64,000 nt of DNA from SZAS-103 sp036496805 (GTDB lineage: Bacteria > Pseudomonadota > Gammaproteobacteria > Xanthomonadales > Xanthomonadaceae). Each line of letters starts with the position of its first letter. Position 1 is the stretch's first letter. The stretch covers positions 1 to 64,000 of the forward strand of contig DASXKN010000027.1 of NCBI GenBank assembly GCA_036496805.1, read 5' to 3'. Of this stretch, positions 16,734 through 24,507 are shown one piece after another. The notes under the pieces are model-generated. The model worked only from the letters and a program-made list of their open reading frames with translations, was not told the origin of the DNA and did not search any database. The translations under genes and the position numbers were made by a program.

Positions 16734-17735
16734 TCACTCGGCGGATCGTACCGCCGGGTCGGTGGAACTCCCGACGCCGCCACCGGATTCGAGCCGCACG
16801 CCCCGCAGCACAGCAGGCACCGGCTTGAGGTCCCAGACCAGGCCGACCGCGGCCATCGCGCGCAACACGTACCAGGTCAGGTCGTATTCCCACCAGCGGA
16901 AACCCTGGCGCGCCGATCCCGGGAAGTGATGGTGGTTGTTGTGCCAGCCTTCGCCGAAGGTGATGAGCGCCAGCAGCCAGTTGTTGCGGCTGTTGTCGCG
17001 CGTCGCGAAACGGCGGCTGCCCCAGCGGTGCGCGAGCGAGTTGATCGTCACCGTGCAATGGAACAGCACGACCGTGGAGACGAAGAATCCCCACACCAGT
17101 AGCTGCGGTCCCGAGGTGTGCAGCGCTGGCACGCGGTCGTGGAGAAGGTGGCCGCTTTCGAGCAGCAACGCGGCGAACGCGACTGGCGCCAGCAGGTCGT
17201 AACGGTCGAGCCAGCGCAGTTCCGGGTACTTCATCAGGTCGGGCACCGCCGCATGTTCGGTCACGAAGCCGCGCGGCGACATGAACCAGCCCATGTGGCT
17301 CCAGAAGAAGCTGCGCGTCACCGGCGAATGCAGGTCGCGGTCGGTGTCGGAATGGCGATGGTGGTTGCGGTGGTGCGCCGCCCACCACAACGGCCCGCGC
17401 TGCACCGATGCGGCGCCGAGCAGGGCGAACGCGAACTGCACCGGCCGCGAGGTCTTGAAGGCCTTGTGCGAAAAATAGCGATGGTAGAAACCGGTGATCG
17501 CCAGCATCCGCACGCAGTACATCGCCAGCGCGGTCCACAGCGCGAACCACGACCAACCCACGGCGAACACCGCCAGGCAGGCAAGGTGCAGGCCGAGGAA
17601 GGGGATCACGCGGATCCAGTCGACGCGGTCGCCATCGCGCAGGTCGCTGTCGTCGGCCGAGGCGGTGTCGAACCAGCGGGTGAGGCCGCGGAGGATGCGG
17701 TGCGGGAAGGCGGCCTGTGGGGCGGGGATGGTCAT
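16734..17735 (-). CDS. Acyl-CoA / phospholipid delta-9 fatty acid desaturase
   Basis: Membrane di-iron desaturase of 333 aa. All three histidine boxes are visible: HRYFSH (85-90), HHRNHH (121-126) and HNNHHH (265-270), plus NSLAHRWG (232-239), as in stearoyl-CoA desaturase. Hydrophobic pairs lie around 45-80 and 180-225. It introduces a cis double bond, supplying the unsaturated chains on which the CFA-type methyltransferases downstream could act. The start at 17735 was chosen because the protein then begins just before its first conserved segment; a longer form from further upstream is possible. It is separated from the amine oxidase by 220 bp, so cotranscription is plausible but unproven. 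Confidence 0.9.
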   Translation of the reverse strand: MTIPAPQAAFPHRILRGLTRWFDTASADDSDLRDGDRVDWIRVIPFLGLHLACLAVFAVGWSWFALWTALAMYCVRMLAITGFYHRYFSHKAFKTSRPVQFAFALLGAASVQRGPLWWAAHHRNHHRHSDTDRDLHSPVTRSFFWSHMGWFMSPRGFVTEHAAVPDLMKYPELRWLDRYDLLAPVAFAALLLESGHLLHDRVPALHTSGPQLLVWGFFVSTVVLFHCTVTINSLAHRWGSRRFATRDNSRNNWLLALITFGEGWHNNHHHFPGSARQGFRWWEYDLTWYVLRAMAAVGLVWDLKPVPAVLRGVRLESGGGVGSSTDPAVRSAE

Positions 17736-17896
17736 GCGTCCAACGTGGCATGGGGGTGGTGACATCGGGGTGAAAACGCAGCCGCGGCCATCGCCGAGCA
17801 GGACCGGATGGCTCCGCCCCGCTGGCGTCGTACGTGCGTCATGCGTTCCCCGTCGCAAGCCTAGCGTTCCGTTGCCGGCTTGGCCATGCTGGGCGC

Positions 17897-18700
17897 ATGA
17901 CTCGTCGCATACGTCCTTCCCGCGAAGGTCCCATCAGCGAACGGCTGGATGCGCATGGTTCGCGCGTGGGCATCACGCCTCGCCACGGGCTCGCGCGCGT
18001 GATCTCGAAGATGGGCATTGCCTCGCGCACCGTCGCCGCAGGCTGGATCGTCGCCGGTCGCGTCGCCGTCAACGGCCGCGTGCAGCGCGATCCGGAATTC
18101 CCGGTCGTGCAGGGGATCGACAAGATCGCCGTGGACGGTCGCGAAACCGCGGCCGCATCGCGGGTCTTCCTGATGCTCAACAAGCCGCGCGGGCTGGTGA
18201 CGACGGTACAGGACGAGCAGGGCCGCGACACCGTCTACCGCTGCTTCGATGGCGCCGGACTGCCGTGGCTGATGCCGGTCGGTCGCCTCGACAAGGCCAG
18301 CGAGGGCCTGCTGCTGTTCTGCAACGACCCCGAGTGGGCCGCTCGCATCGCCGATCCGGAGACAGGGCCGGACAAGACCTACCACGTGCAGGTCGACGGC
18401 ATCCCGGATGCGGCGCTCCTCGAAAGCCTGCTTGCGGGCGTGGTCAGCGATGGCGAGCGCCTGTCCGCGAAATCGGCGACGCTGCTGCGCCACGGCGCGA
18501 AGAACGCGTGGCTGGAAATCGTGCTGGACGAGGGCCGCAACCGCCAGATCCGCCGCTTGCTCGCCGCACAGGGCGTTGGCGTGCTGCGGCTGGTGCGCGT
18601 GGCGATAGGATCGCTGCGACTGGGCGACCTGGGGAAGGGCGCGTGGCGAATGCTCGAAGAGCGCGAGATCGCCGAAATGGCGAATCGTTCTTCGCCTTGA
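17897..18700 (+). CDS. rRNA pseudouridine synthase, RsuA/RluB/E/F family
   Basis: Protein of 267 aa that isomerises a specific uridine in rRNA. An S4 RNA-binding domain occupies about 28-75 (ARVISKMGIASR, GRVAVNGR). The catalytic domain has MLNKPRGLVTT and GRLDKASEGLLLF, with catalytic Asp132, and ends with EGRNRQIRRLL, the classical RsuA-family signature. Which rRNA site it modifies cannot be told from sequence. Its stop codon directly abuts the stop of accA on the other strand, so the two genes converge with no spacer and no terminator between them. Confidence 0.9.
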   Translation: MTRRIRPSREGPISERLDAHGSRVGITPRHGLARVISKMGIASRTVAAGWIVAGRVAVNGRVQRDPEFPVVQGIDKIAVDGRETAAASRVFLMLNKPRGLVTTVQDEQGRDTVYRCFDGAGLPWLMPVGRLDKASEGLLLFCNDPEWAARIADPETGPDKTYHVQVDGIPDAALLESLLAGVVSDGERLSAKSATLLRHGAKNAWLEIVLDEGRNRQIRRLLAAQGVGVLRLVRVAIGSLRLGDLGKGAWRMLEEREIAEMANRSSP

Positions 18701-19663
18701 TCAGACCGCCGTTTCGTAAGCCCCATACCCGCGCAACCGCTGGTAGCGCCTCTCCAGCAACGCATCGCGATCGATCGCCAGCAGCGCATCGAGCTCGCGC
18801 ATCAGCACGCCCTTGAGGCGCTCGGCCATTGCCTGCGGATCGCGGTGGGCGCCGCCCAGCGGCTCCTTGACGATCTTGTCGATCAGGCCTTGTTCCATCA
18901 GGCGCGGCGCGGTGATGCCCATCGCCTCGGCGGCGTCGCGCGCCTTTTCCGGCGATTTCCACAGGATCGAGGCGCAGCCTTCCGGCGTGATCACCGAATA
19001 GGTCGAATACTCCAGCATCAACGTGCGGTCGCCGACGCCGATCGCCAGCGCGCCGCCCGAACCGCCCTCGCCGGTGACGGTGCAGATGATCGGCACGCGC
19101 AGCTCGGCCATCTCGATCAGGTTGCGCGCGATCGCTTCGGACTGGCCGCGCTCCTCCGCGCCGACGCCCGGATACGCACCCGGCGTGTCGATGAAGGTCA
19201 GGATCGGCAGGTCGAAGCGCTCGGCCATCTTCATCAGCCGCAGCGCCTTGCGGTAACCCTCCGGGCGCGGCATGCCGAAGTTGCGGCGGATCTTGGTCTT
19301 GGTGTCGCGGCCTTTCTGGTGGCCGATCGCCATCACGCTGCGGCCGTCGATGCGCGCCAGGCCGCCGACGATGGCGGCGTCGTCGGCATAGGCGCGATCG
19401 CCGGCAAGCTCGTGGAACTCGTCGCAGATCAGGCGCAGGTAATCGAGCGTGTACGGCCGCGCCGGGTGGCGCGCGAGCTGCGAGATCTGCCACGAGGTGA
19501 GGTTGCGGAAGATCTCGCCGGTGCGGGCGCGCAGCTTCTCGTGCAGGCCGTGGATTTCCTCGTCGATGTTGACCGCCGGTCCGTGGCTGGCGTGGCGCAG
19601 CTCCTGGATCTTGGCTTCCAGTTCGGCGATCGGCTGTTCGAAATCGAGGAAATTCGGATTCAT
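18701..19663 (-). CDS. accA: Acetyl-CoA carboxylase carboxyltransferase subunit alpha
   Basis: Cytosolic subunit of 320 aa (family about 319). With AccD it transfers the carboxyl group from carboxybiotin to acetyl-CoA, the committed step of fatty acid synthesis. It starts MNPNFLDFEQPIAELE, as in other gammaproteobacteria. Crotonase-fold elements are visible: GHQKGRD, FGMPRPEGYRKA, FIDTPGAYPG and GEGGSGGALAI, the oxyanion and CoA-binding segment. dnaE, often next to accA in related bacteria, is not adjacent downstream here; the gene upstream is on the other strand. The 260-bp upstream region contains a dispersed inverted repeat. Confidence 0.97.
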   Translation of the reverse strand: MNPNFLDFEQPIAELEAKIQELRHASHGPAVNIDEEIHGLHEKLRARTGEIFRNLTSWQISQLARHPARPYTLDYLRLICDEFHELAGDRAYADDAAIVGGLARIDGRSVMAIGHQKGRDTKTKIRRNFGMPRPEGYRKALRLMKMAERFDLPILTFIDTPGAYPGVGAEERGQSEAIARNLIEMAELRVPIICTVTGEGGSGGALAIGVGDRTLMLEYSTYSVITPEGCASILWKSPEKARDAAEAMGITAPRLMEQGLIDKIVKEPLGGAHRDPQAMAERLKGVLMRELDALLAIDRDALLERRYQRLRGYGAYETAV

Positions 19664-19740
19664 GCGGGCAACGCTGGGCGCCAGCGGCGGCGCGAAGCGC
19701 AAAGGATAGCCTGCGCGGGCGGGCAGGGCGAGTCGCAAAG

Positions 19741-19850
19741 CCCCTCTCCCGTCGGGAGAAGGATTGGGGTGAGGGGTCGGAGTACATGGGCCGTCGCGAG
19801 GTTCCGACCCCTCATCCGCCCTTCGGGCACCTTCTCCCGGAGGGAGAAGG
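19741..19850. repeat. Dispersed inverted repeat of the cccctctcccg...gggagaagg type
   Basis: Left arm cccctctcccgtcgggagaa (19741-19760) with ggggtgaggggtcgg, right arm ccgacccctcat (19804-19815) and cttctcccggagggagaagg (19831-19850). The two halves are complementary overall and each also holds a small palindrome. Repeats of this type are frequent between genes of Xanthomonadales. It lies between the divergent accA and the following gene. Confidence 0.8.
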
Positions 19851-19922
19851 AAACCCCGGCGCGGTGCTCCGGTTCGCGATATAAAGCTTCCTGTCACGCC
19901 ACGCGCCGACGGGTTCGCTTCC

Positions 19923-20873
19923 ATGCTGAAACTGCCGCCCCTGAACCAGCACGACAAGACCCTGGTCATGCAGACCGTGCAGTGGGTCAAGACGGTGAAC
20001 GACTCCAGGCCCGCGGGCGCGCCGCCGAGTTATCCGACCCAGGCGGACATCGACAGCTCGGCCTTGTTCAAGCGCATCCGCCAAGGACTCGCGCCGATGC
20101 CCTGGGCGCCGCCGACGCGCCACGGGCAGCCGGCCTACGAGCTGATCGAGCACGCACGTGGCCGCCACCAGACCGCGCTCGATGCAGCGGTGGTGGCCGA
20201 CAGCGTGGTGCTCGACGGTGCGAAATGGCGCGTCCTCGCCAGCGCGGACGCGGGCAAGACCCATCACCTTTCGTTCGGCCGCTGGCCGATCGCGTACCGC
20301 CTGTCCGCGCAGGACGTGCCGCGCTGGCCGTGGCTGCCCGAGGACCTCGACCAGGGCTCGGTCCATGACGTCGTGCGCTTCGCCGATGGCCGGCTGGTGT
20401 CGAAGGAACTGGTCCGCCGTACCCGCGACGAAGTCGTGACGCAGTGGTGGCTGCAGTGCGTCAGCCCGCTCAACGAGCGCCTCTACCTGCACGCCGAGCG
20501 CCAGCCGCTCGACGACCCGAACCACTTCCATCCGCAGCAGGTGCATCGCAGCGTCGACGGCGCGCCGGGCGTCTTCGTCGCGCCCCTGCGCCAGGGTGCG
20601 ACGCTGTTCTTCCCGCTGGCCGGCGATCCGTGGACGCGCATCAGCCGTTACGTCGCCTTGCGCGTCGATGCCGTGCCGGACCTCGCGGCCTGCCTGGCGC
20701 GCTTCGACGCCGGCGAATCGCCGCTGGATTTCCTGCCGCGCACCGGCGCGTGGCAGGTGTTCGAGATCGGCGCCGACGGCGAGCCCTGGTCGTCGTGGCG
20801 GACCGACCGTCGCGAATGGCTGTCGCCGATGGCGGCCGTGGACGCGGACAGCCGCGACGCCGTCCCGGCCTGA
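19923..20873 (+). CDS. Conserved-looking hypothetical protein
   Basis: Soluble protein of 316 aa, not recognised. It has no signal peptide or membrane segment. The sequence is rich in Trp and His with short motifs such as WRTDRREWLSP near the C-terminus, RTRDEVVTQWW in the middle and HLSFGRWPIAYRL at about 115-127. The composition and codon use match the neighbouring core genes, and the frame stays open throughout, so it is very probably real. The ATG lacks a strong RBS. A cupin gene follows 84 bp downstream on the same strand and could be cotranscribed. Confidence 0.7.
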   Translation: MLKLPPLNQHDKTLVMQTVQWVKTVNDSRPAGAPPSYPTQADIDSSALFKRIRQGLAPMPWAPPTRHGQPAYELIEHARGRHQTALDAAVVADSVVLDGAKWRVLASADAGKTHHLSFGRWPIAYRLSAQDVPRWPWLPEDLDQGSVHDVVRFADGRLVSKELVRRTRDEVVTQWWLQCVSPLNERLYLHAERQPLDDPNHFHPQQVHRSVDGAPGVFVAPLRQGATLFFPLAGDPWTRISRYVALRVDAVPDLAACLARFDAGESPLDFLPRTGAWQVFEIGADGEPWSSWRTDRREWLSPMAAVDADSRDAVPA

Positions 20874-20957
20874 CAAGCCAGCCCGGCGCTGTTGCGCCAG
20901 GTGCCGAGGCGACGACCGGCTTGCCCTTACCCGATTCCATGACTCCCTGGAGGCAGC

Positions 20958-21338
20958 ATGACCCAGACCGCCGACTATCCCTACGCCACCCACCTCGACA
21001 TCCTCTTCGCCGCGCTGAGCAAGGTCGACGTGCCCCGGCTCGTCGCCGAGTGCAAGGACGCCTGGTACAACCAGACCCTGTGCAAGGTCAACGGCTCGGT
21101 CGTGCGCCTGGGCGTGATGCAGGGCGAATACCACTGGCACAAGCACGACGAGGACGACGAGTTCTTCTTCTGCCTCGAGGGCCACTTCATCGTCGACCTC
21201 GAGGACCGCTCGATCGACCTGCGCAAGTGGGAAGGCTTCACCGTGCCGAAGGGTGTCGTCCATCGTACCCGCGCGCCGGAACGCAGCGTGATCCTGATGG
21301 TGGAGAACGCGGGGATCGTGCCGACGGGGGATGAGTGA
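20958..21338 (+). CDS. Small cupin-domain protein
   Basis: Single-domain cupin of 126 aa. Cupin motif 1 is visible as GEYHWHKHDEDDEFFFCLEG (about 56-75), with metal-ligand candidates His59, His61 or His63 and Glu68. Motif 2 follows with GFTVPKGVVHRTRAP, supplying the last His. Such proteins bind a divalent metal and act as isomerases, dioxygenases or sensors; the specific function is unknown. A good RBS (ggaggcagc) precedes the ATG. The next reading frame begins inside its last codons. Confidence 0.85.
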   Translation: MTQTADYPYATHLDILFAALSKVDVPRLVAECKDAWYNQTLCKVNGSVVRLGVMQGEYHWHKHDEDDEFFFCLEGHFIVDLEDRSIDLRKWEGFTVPKGVVHRTRAPERSVILMVENAGIVPTGDE

Positions 21339-21369
21339 GGTCCGAGTTGCAAATCGCGGAGTCCAGAAA

Positions 21370-21873
21370 ATGAAGAAATTCCTGCGAGAGTGGCGCGCGG
21401 CGCGATCAGGTGGCGGAATAAAAAATTTCCATCTCGTGACAGGCGTCTGCTTTGCGGGGTTGGCAATCGCTGCAACCGCATCGACGCCCGACAAGCGCTT
21501 TGAAGATATATATCGCGCTCAGCAGGTGAACGACATTGTCGTTTCGTTCCCCGATGTGGGATTCGACACGGATTCCTCTACCAAGGGACGCGCGAACGCC
21601 GCCTTGCATTCGCCTGAGCTAACCATCCGGACATCAAGCCTGCAAACCATAGTAGACACGCTCTACGCTGTTTCGAGCGGCGCTCGTGTTGAATGCTCGA
21701 AATCGGATCCCGTGGTATGGGGGCTGGTGCGCATCGAGTTCAACGACAAGCATGTCGACGATTACTATCTGACGAGTTCGCAACTCATAGACCGAAGAAA
21801 CGGGCAATGCTTCCCTCAATCAGCGTGGATTTCCAGGGCATTTTCCTTCTGGAATGCGCCTGATCGCCCATGA
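21370..21873 (+). CDS. Hypothetical exported or membrane-anchored protein, lower G+C
   Basis: Protein of 167 aa with no recognised family. After a basic N-terminus (KKFLREWRAARSG) comes one hydrophobic segment (LVTGVCFAGLAIAATA, about 22-38), which may be a signal anchor. The remainder is polar, with two cysteines (in ECSK and GQCFP) that could form a disulfide outside the cytoplasm. The start at 21370 was chosen because ggag lies about 8 nt upstream; an in-frame ATG at 21331 overlaps the cupin end. Base composition is visibly more A+T-rich than the flanks, suggesting recent acquisition or relaxed selection. Confidence 0.6.
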   Translation: MKKFLREWRAARSGGGIKNFHLVTGVCFAGLAIAATASTPDKRFEDIYRAQQVNDIVVSFPDVGFDTDSSTKGRANAALHSPELTIRTSSLQTIVDTLYAVSSGARVECSKSDPVVWGLVRIEFNDKHVDDYYLTSSQLIDRRNGQCFPQSAWISRAFSFWNAPDRP

Positions 21874-21900
21874 CCTGGCTTGGAATTGTCGAGCAGCCGC

Positions 21901-23547
21901 ATGTACTCGCTACCGCACTTTCCGACCCATATCGTCGAGAACCAGCCACCGCCGCTGGTGCCTTACGACGCTTACGCGACCGACTTGCCGCTGCGTGAAG
22001 CGGTCGTGCGCGAGGGCGGCGCTTGGGGCGAAGCGGAGATCGCGGCATACGGCAAGCTCGCCGGCGGCGAGCTGCAGGAACTCGCGAGACTGGCCAACGC
22101 GAACCGTCCGCAACTGCGAACGCACGACCGCTACGGCCATCGCATCGACGAGGTCGAGTTTCATCCGGCCTATCACCAGTTGATGTCGCACGCCGTCGAG
22201 CACGGCGTCAGCGGCTTCGCATGGCGGCATGAAGATCGCGCGGGCGCGCATATCGCGCGCGCGGCGCTGATGTACCTGCACTATCAGGCCGACCAGGGCA
22301 CGAGCTGCCCGCTGACGATGACGTATGCCTGCGTGCCGGCGCTGCGGCATGCGCCCGACCTCGCGACGTCGTGGTTGCCGCGGATCGTCGCGCCGCACTA
22401 CGACGGCCGCCACGTGCCGGCGTGGGAGAAGGCCGGCAACACGATCGGCATGGGCATGACCGAGAAGCAGGGTGGGTAGGACGTGCGTGCGAACACGACG
22501 CGCGCGACCGAATTGAGCGATGGGACGTACGAACTGGTCGGCCACAAGTGGTTCTTTTCCGCGCCGATGAGCGATGCCTTCCTCGTCACCGCACAAACCG
22601 GCGCCGGGCCGACCTGCTTCCTGCTGCCGCGCTTCGCGCCCGACGGTTCGCGCAATGCGCTGCGGTTCCAGCGTCTGAAGGACAAGCTCGGCGACTGGAG
22701 CAACGCCAGCAGCGAGGTCGAGTTCCAGGGCGCGCTTGCATGGCGCGTCGGCGAGGAAGGGCGCGGCATCGCGACGATCCTCGACATGGTCGGACTCACG
22801 CGCCTGGACTGCATGCTCGGCTCGGCGGCGCTGATGCGCCAGGCGCTGGTGCAGGCGCTGCATCACTGCCGGCATCGTCGCGCTTTCGGCAAGCCGCTGG
22901 TCGAGCAACCGTTGATGCGCGTCGTGCTCGCCGATCTCGCGTTGGAATCGGAAGCCGCAACGGCGTTCGCTTTCCGCGTCGCGCGCGCGGTCGATGCGAG
23001 CGCGCGCGATCCGGCCGAGGCCGCCTTCGCGCGCGTCGCCACCGCGATCGGCAAGTACTGGATCTGCAAGCGCGCACCGGCCTTCGTCAACGAGGCGCAG
23101 GAGTGCCTCGGCGGCGCGGGCTACATCGAGGAATCCGGCATGCCACGGCTGTACCGGCAGGCGCCGCTCAATTCGATCTGGGAAGGCAGCGGCAACATCC
23201 AGTGCCTCGACGTGCTGCGCGCCTTGCAGCGCGAACCGGAATGCGGGCAGGCGCTGTGGCGCGAACTGGCCGAAGTGCGCGGGGCGCATCCGGCGTTGGA
23301 CACGACCCTGCATGCGATCCGCCACGAACTCGCGCAACCGGTCGATGCGCTTGCGCCGCGTGCGCGCTGGCTGGTCGAGCGCATGGTGTTGTGCCTGCAA
23401 GCAGCACTGTTGTTCCGCGCCGGTCGTGACGCGATCGCTGCGACCTTCTGCGCAGGCCGATTGCGGGGCGAAGGCGGCCTGGTCTACGGCGCCTTGCCGG
23501 TGGATGCGCCGATCGCGGCGCTGCTCGAACGCGCATGGGCGACGTGA
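21901..23547 (+). pseudogene. aidB: AidB-like acyl-CoA dehydrogenase interrupted by an amber codon
   Basis: The two halves (21901-22479 and 22480-23547) are in the same frame and together encode about 548 aa, the length of E. coli AidB (541). The first half ends TEKQGG followed by TAG, then DVRANTTRA. The family has TEKQGGSDV here, so a serine codon TCG became TAG by one base change. The remainder is intact: GHKWFFSAPMSDA, RLKDKLGDWSNAS, WEGSGNIQCLDVLRAL. AidB proteins are flavoproteins that bind DNA and respond to alkylation stress. A second-half start at GTG 22483 would lack the N-terminal domain, so the gene is probably inactive, unless the stop is a sequencing error or is suppressed. Confidence 0.85.
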
Positions 23548-23571
23548 AGTTCTCGCCCTGCAACAGGAGGA

Positions 23572-23994
23572 CTACGTGACGAAAACGACATCCGCGATCC
23601 AGCGGCCCTTGCGGCGGGCGAGCCGGTCGTCCACGGCTTCTCCGTCGAAGGTCGACGATGCGCGTTGCAGCATCGCCGGATCGATGCCTTCGAACGCGTT
23701 GACGTTGACGACGGCATAGAGACCGCCGTCGATCCGGCTCGTCGCCACCGGCACGACGCCGCAGGTGGAGCAGACGTGGAACTGGGCCGTCCGCGTTCCG
23801 AACTCGTAGCGCGACACCTGTGCGTCGTCCTTCACCGTCACCCGCAGCGAACCGCCCGGGCTGGATGTCCAGACGCCGCCGTGGCGGGTGCAGAAGGTGC
23901 AGGTGCAGGCACGCGCGGGAATCTCCGCCGGCTCCGATCCCCAGTCGAGGAGGAAGGCGATGTTGCCGCAGTGGCAGCTTCCGCGAATCAGCAT
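23572..23994 (-). CDS. GFA/CENP-V domain zinc protein
   Basis: Protein of 140 aa with the Gfa-like fold. Zinc ligands are visible as Cys7 and Cys9 (SCHCG), Cys30, Cys32 and Cys35 (CTCTFC) and Cys75/Cys78 (CSTCG). The family is named after glutathione-dependent formaldehyde-activating enzyme, but most members have no proven activity. The gene is convergent with the aidB-like pseudogene, with a 24-bp gap, and its 5' side faces the repeat region at 24.1 kb. Confidence 0.87.
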   Translation of the reverse strand: MLIRGSCHCGNIAFLLDWGSEPAEIPARACTCTFCTRHGGVWTSSPGGSLRVTVKDDAQVSRYEFGTRTAQFHVCSTCGVVPVATSRIDGGLYAVVNVNAFEGIDPAMLQRASSTFDGEAVDDRLARRKGRWIADVVFVT

Positions 23995-24111
23995 GGGGTT
24001 CTCCGCGCAGGGTCGCCCATCCTGCCGTCACCGGCCGCCGAACGTCCACCCGGCTGCAGGGTGGTGTCGCGGGCAACGTTGGATTCGGCTCGATGCTTCG
24101 AATCCCTCAAG

Positions 24112-24397
24112 CCCGTTCGTGGTGAGCTTGTCGAACCACAATGGGCCTTCAGCCGATCCGTCCATGGTTCGACAGGCTCACCACGAACGGATCTTGGGGA
24201 AGGCTCACCACGAACGGATCTTGGGAAAGGCTCACCACGAACGGATCTTGGGGAAGGCTCACCACGAACGGATCTTGGGGAAGGCTCACCACGAACGGAT
24301 CTTGGGGAAGGCTCACCACGAACGGATCTTGGGGAGGGCTCACCACGAACGGATCTTGGGGAGGGCTCACCACGAACGGATCTTGGGAACGCTGACA
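24112..24397. repeat. REP-like palindrome followed by eight tandem copies of a 27-bp unit
   Basis: The 513-bp gap 23995-24507 holds no gene. An inverted pair is present: ccgttcgtggtgagcttgtc and onward (24113-24137) against ggttcgacaggctcaccacg and onward (24166-24190). The second arm then continues as eight direct copies of a 27-bp unit (ggctcaccacgaacgga + tcttggggaa) to about 24388, ending in gatcttgggaacgctgac. Copies differ by only one or two bases (for example ggggaa, gggaaa, ggggag). The array has no unique spacers, so it is not CRISPR. Because 27 is a multiple of 3, spurious open frames run through it. Confidence 0.93.
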
Positions 24398-24507
24398 GGA
24401 GTCGACATGGACTTACTTGGGGGCGCTGCACCGGGGAATGCCGGCGATTTGGGCGTACCAGGAGCGGCGCCGGTACAATGCGCGGCCCTCCAGTTCGAAC
24501 GCAGTCC

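Noticed and set aside
22483..23547. Separate functional acyl-CoA dehydrogenase starting after the amber codon
   Set aside because: It would lack the N-terminal helical domain and part of the flavin site, and the frame and motif continue exactly across the TAG, so a broken single gene explains it better.
24174..24388. CRISPR array
   Set aside because: Units follow each other directly with no unique spacers, and no cas genes are present; the same holds for 1-94.
24141..24395. Open frames through the 27-bp array on both strands
   Set aside because: They exist because the repeat period is a multiple of three; there is no RBS or similarity and the sequence is a REP arm.
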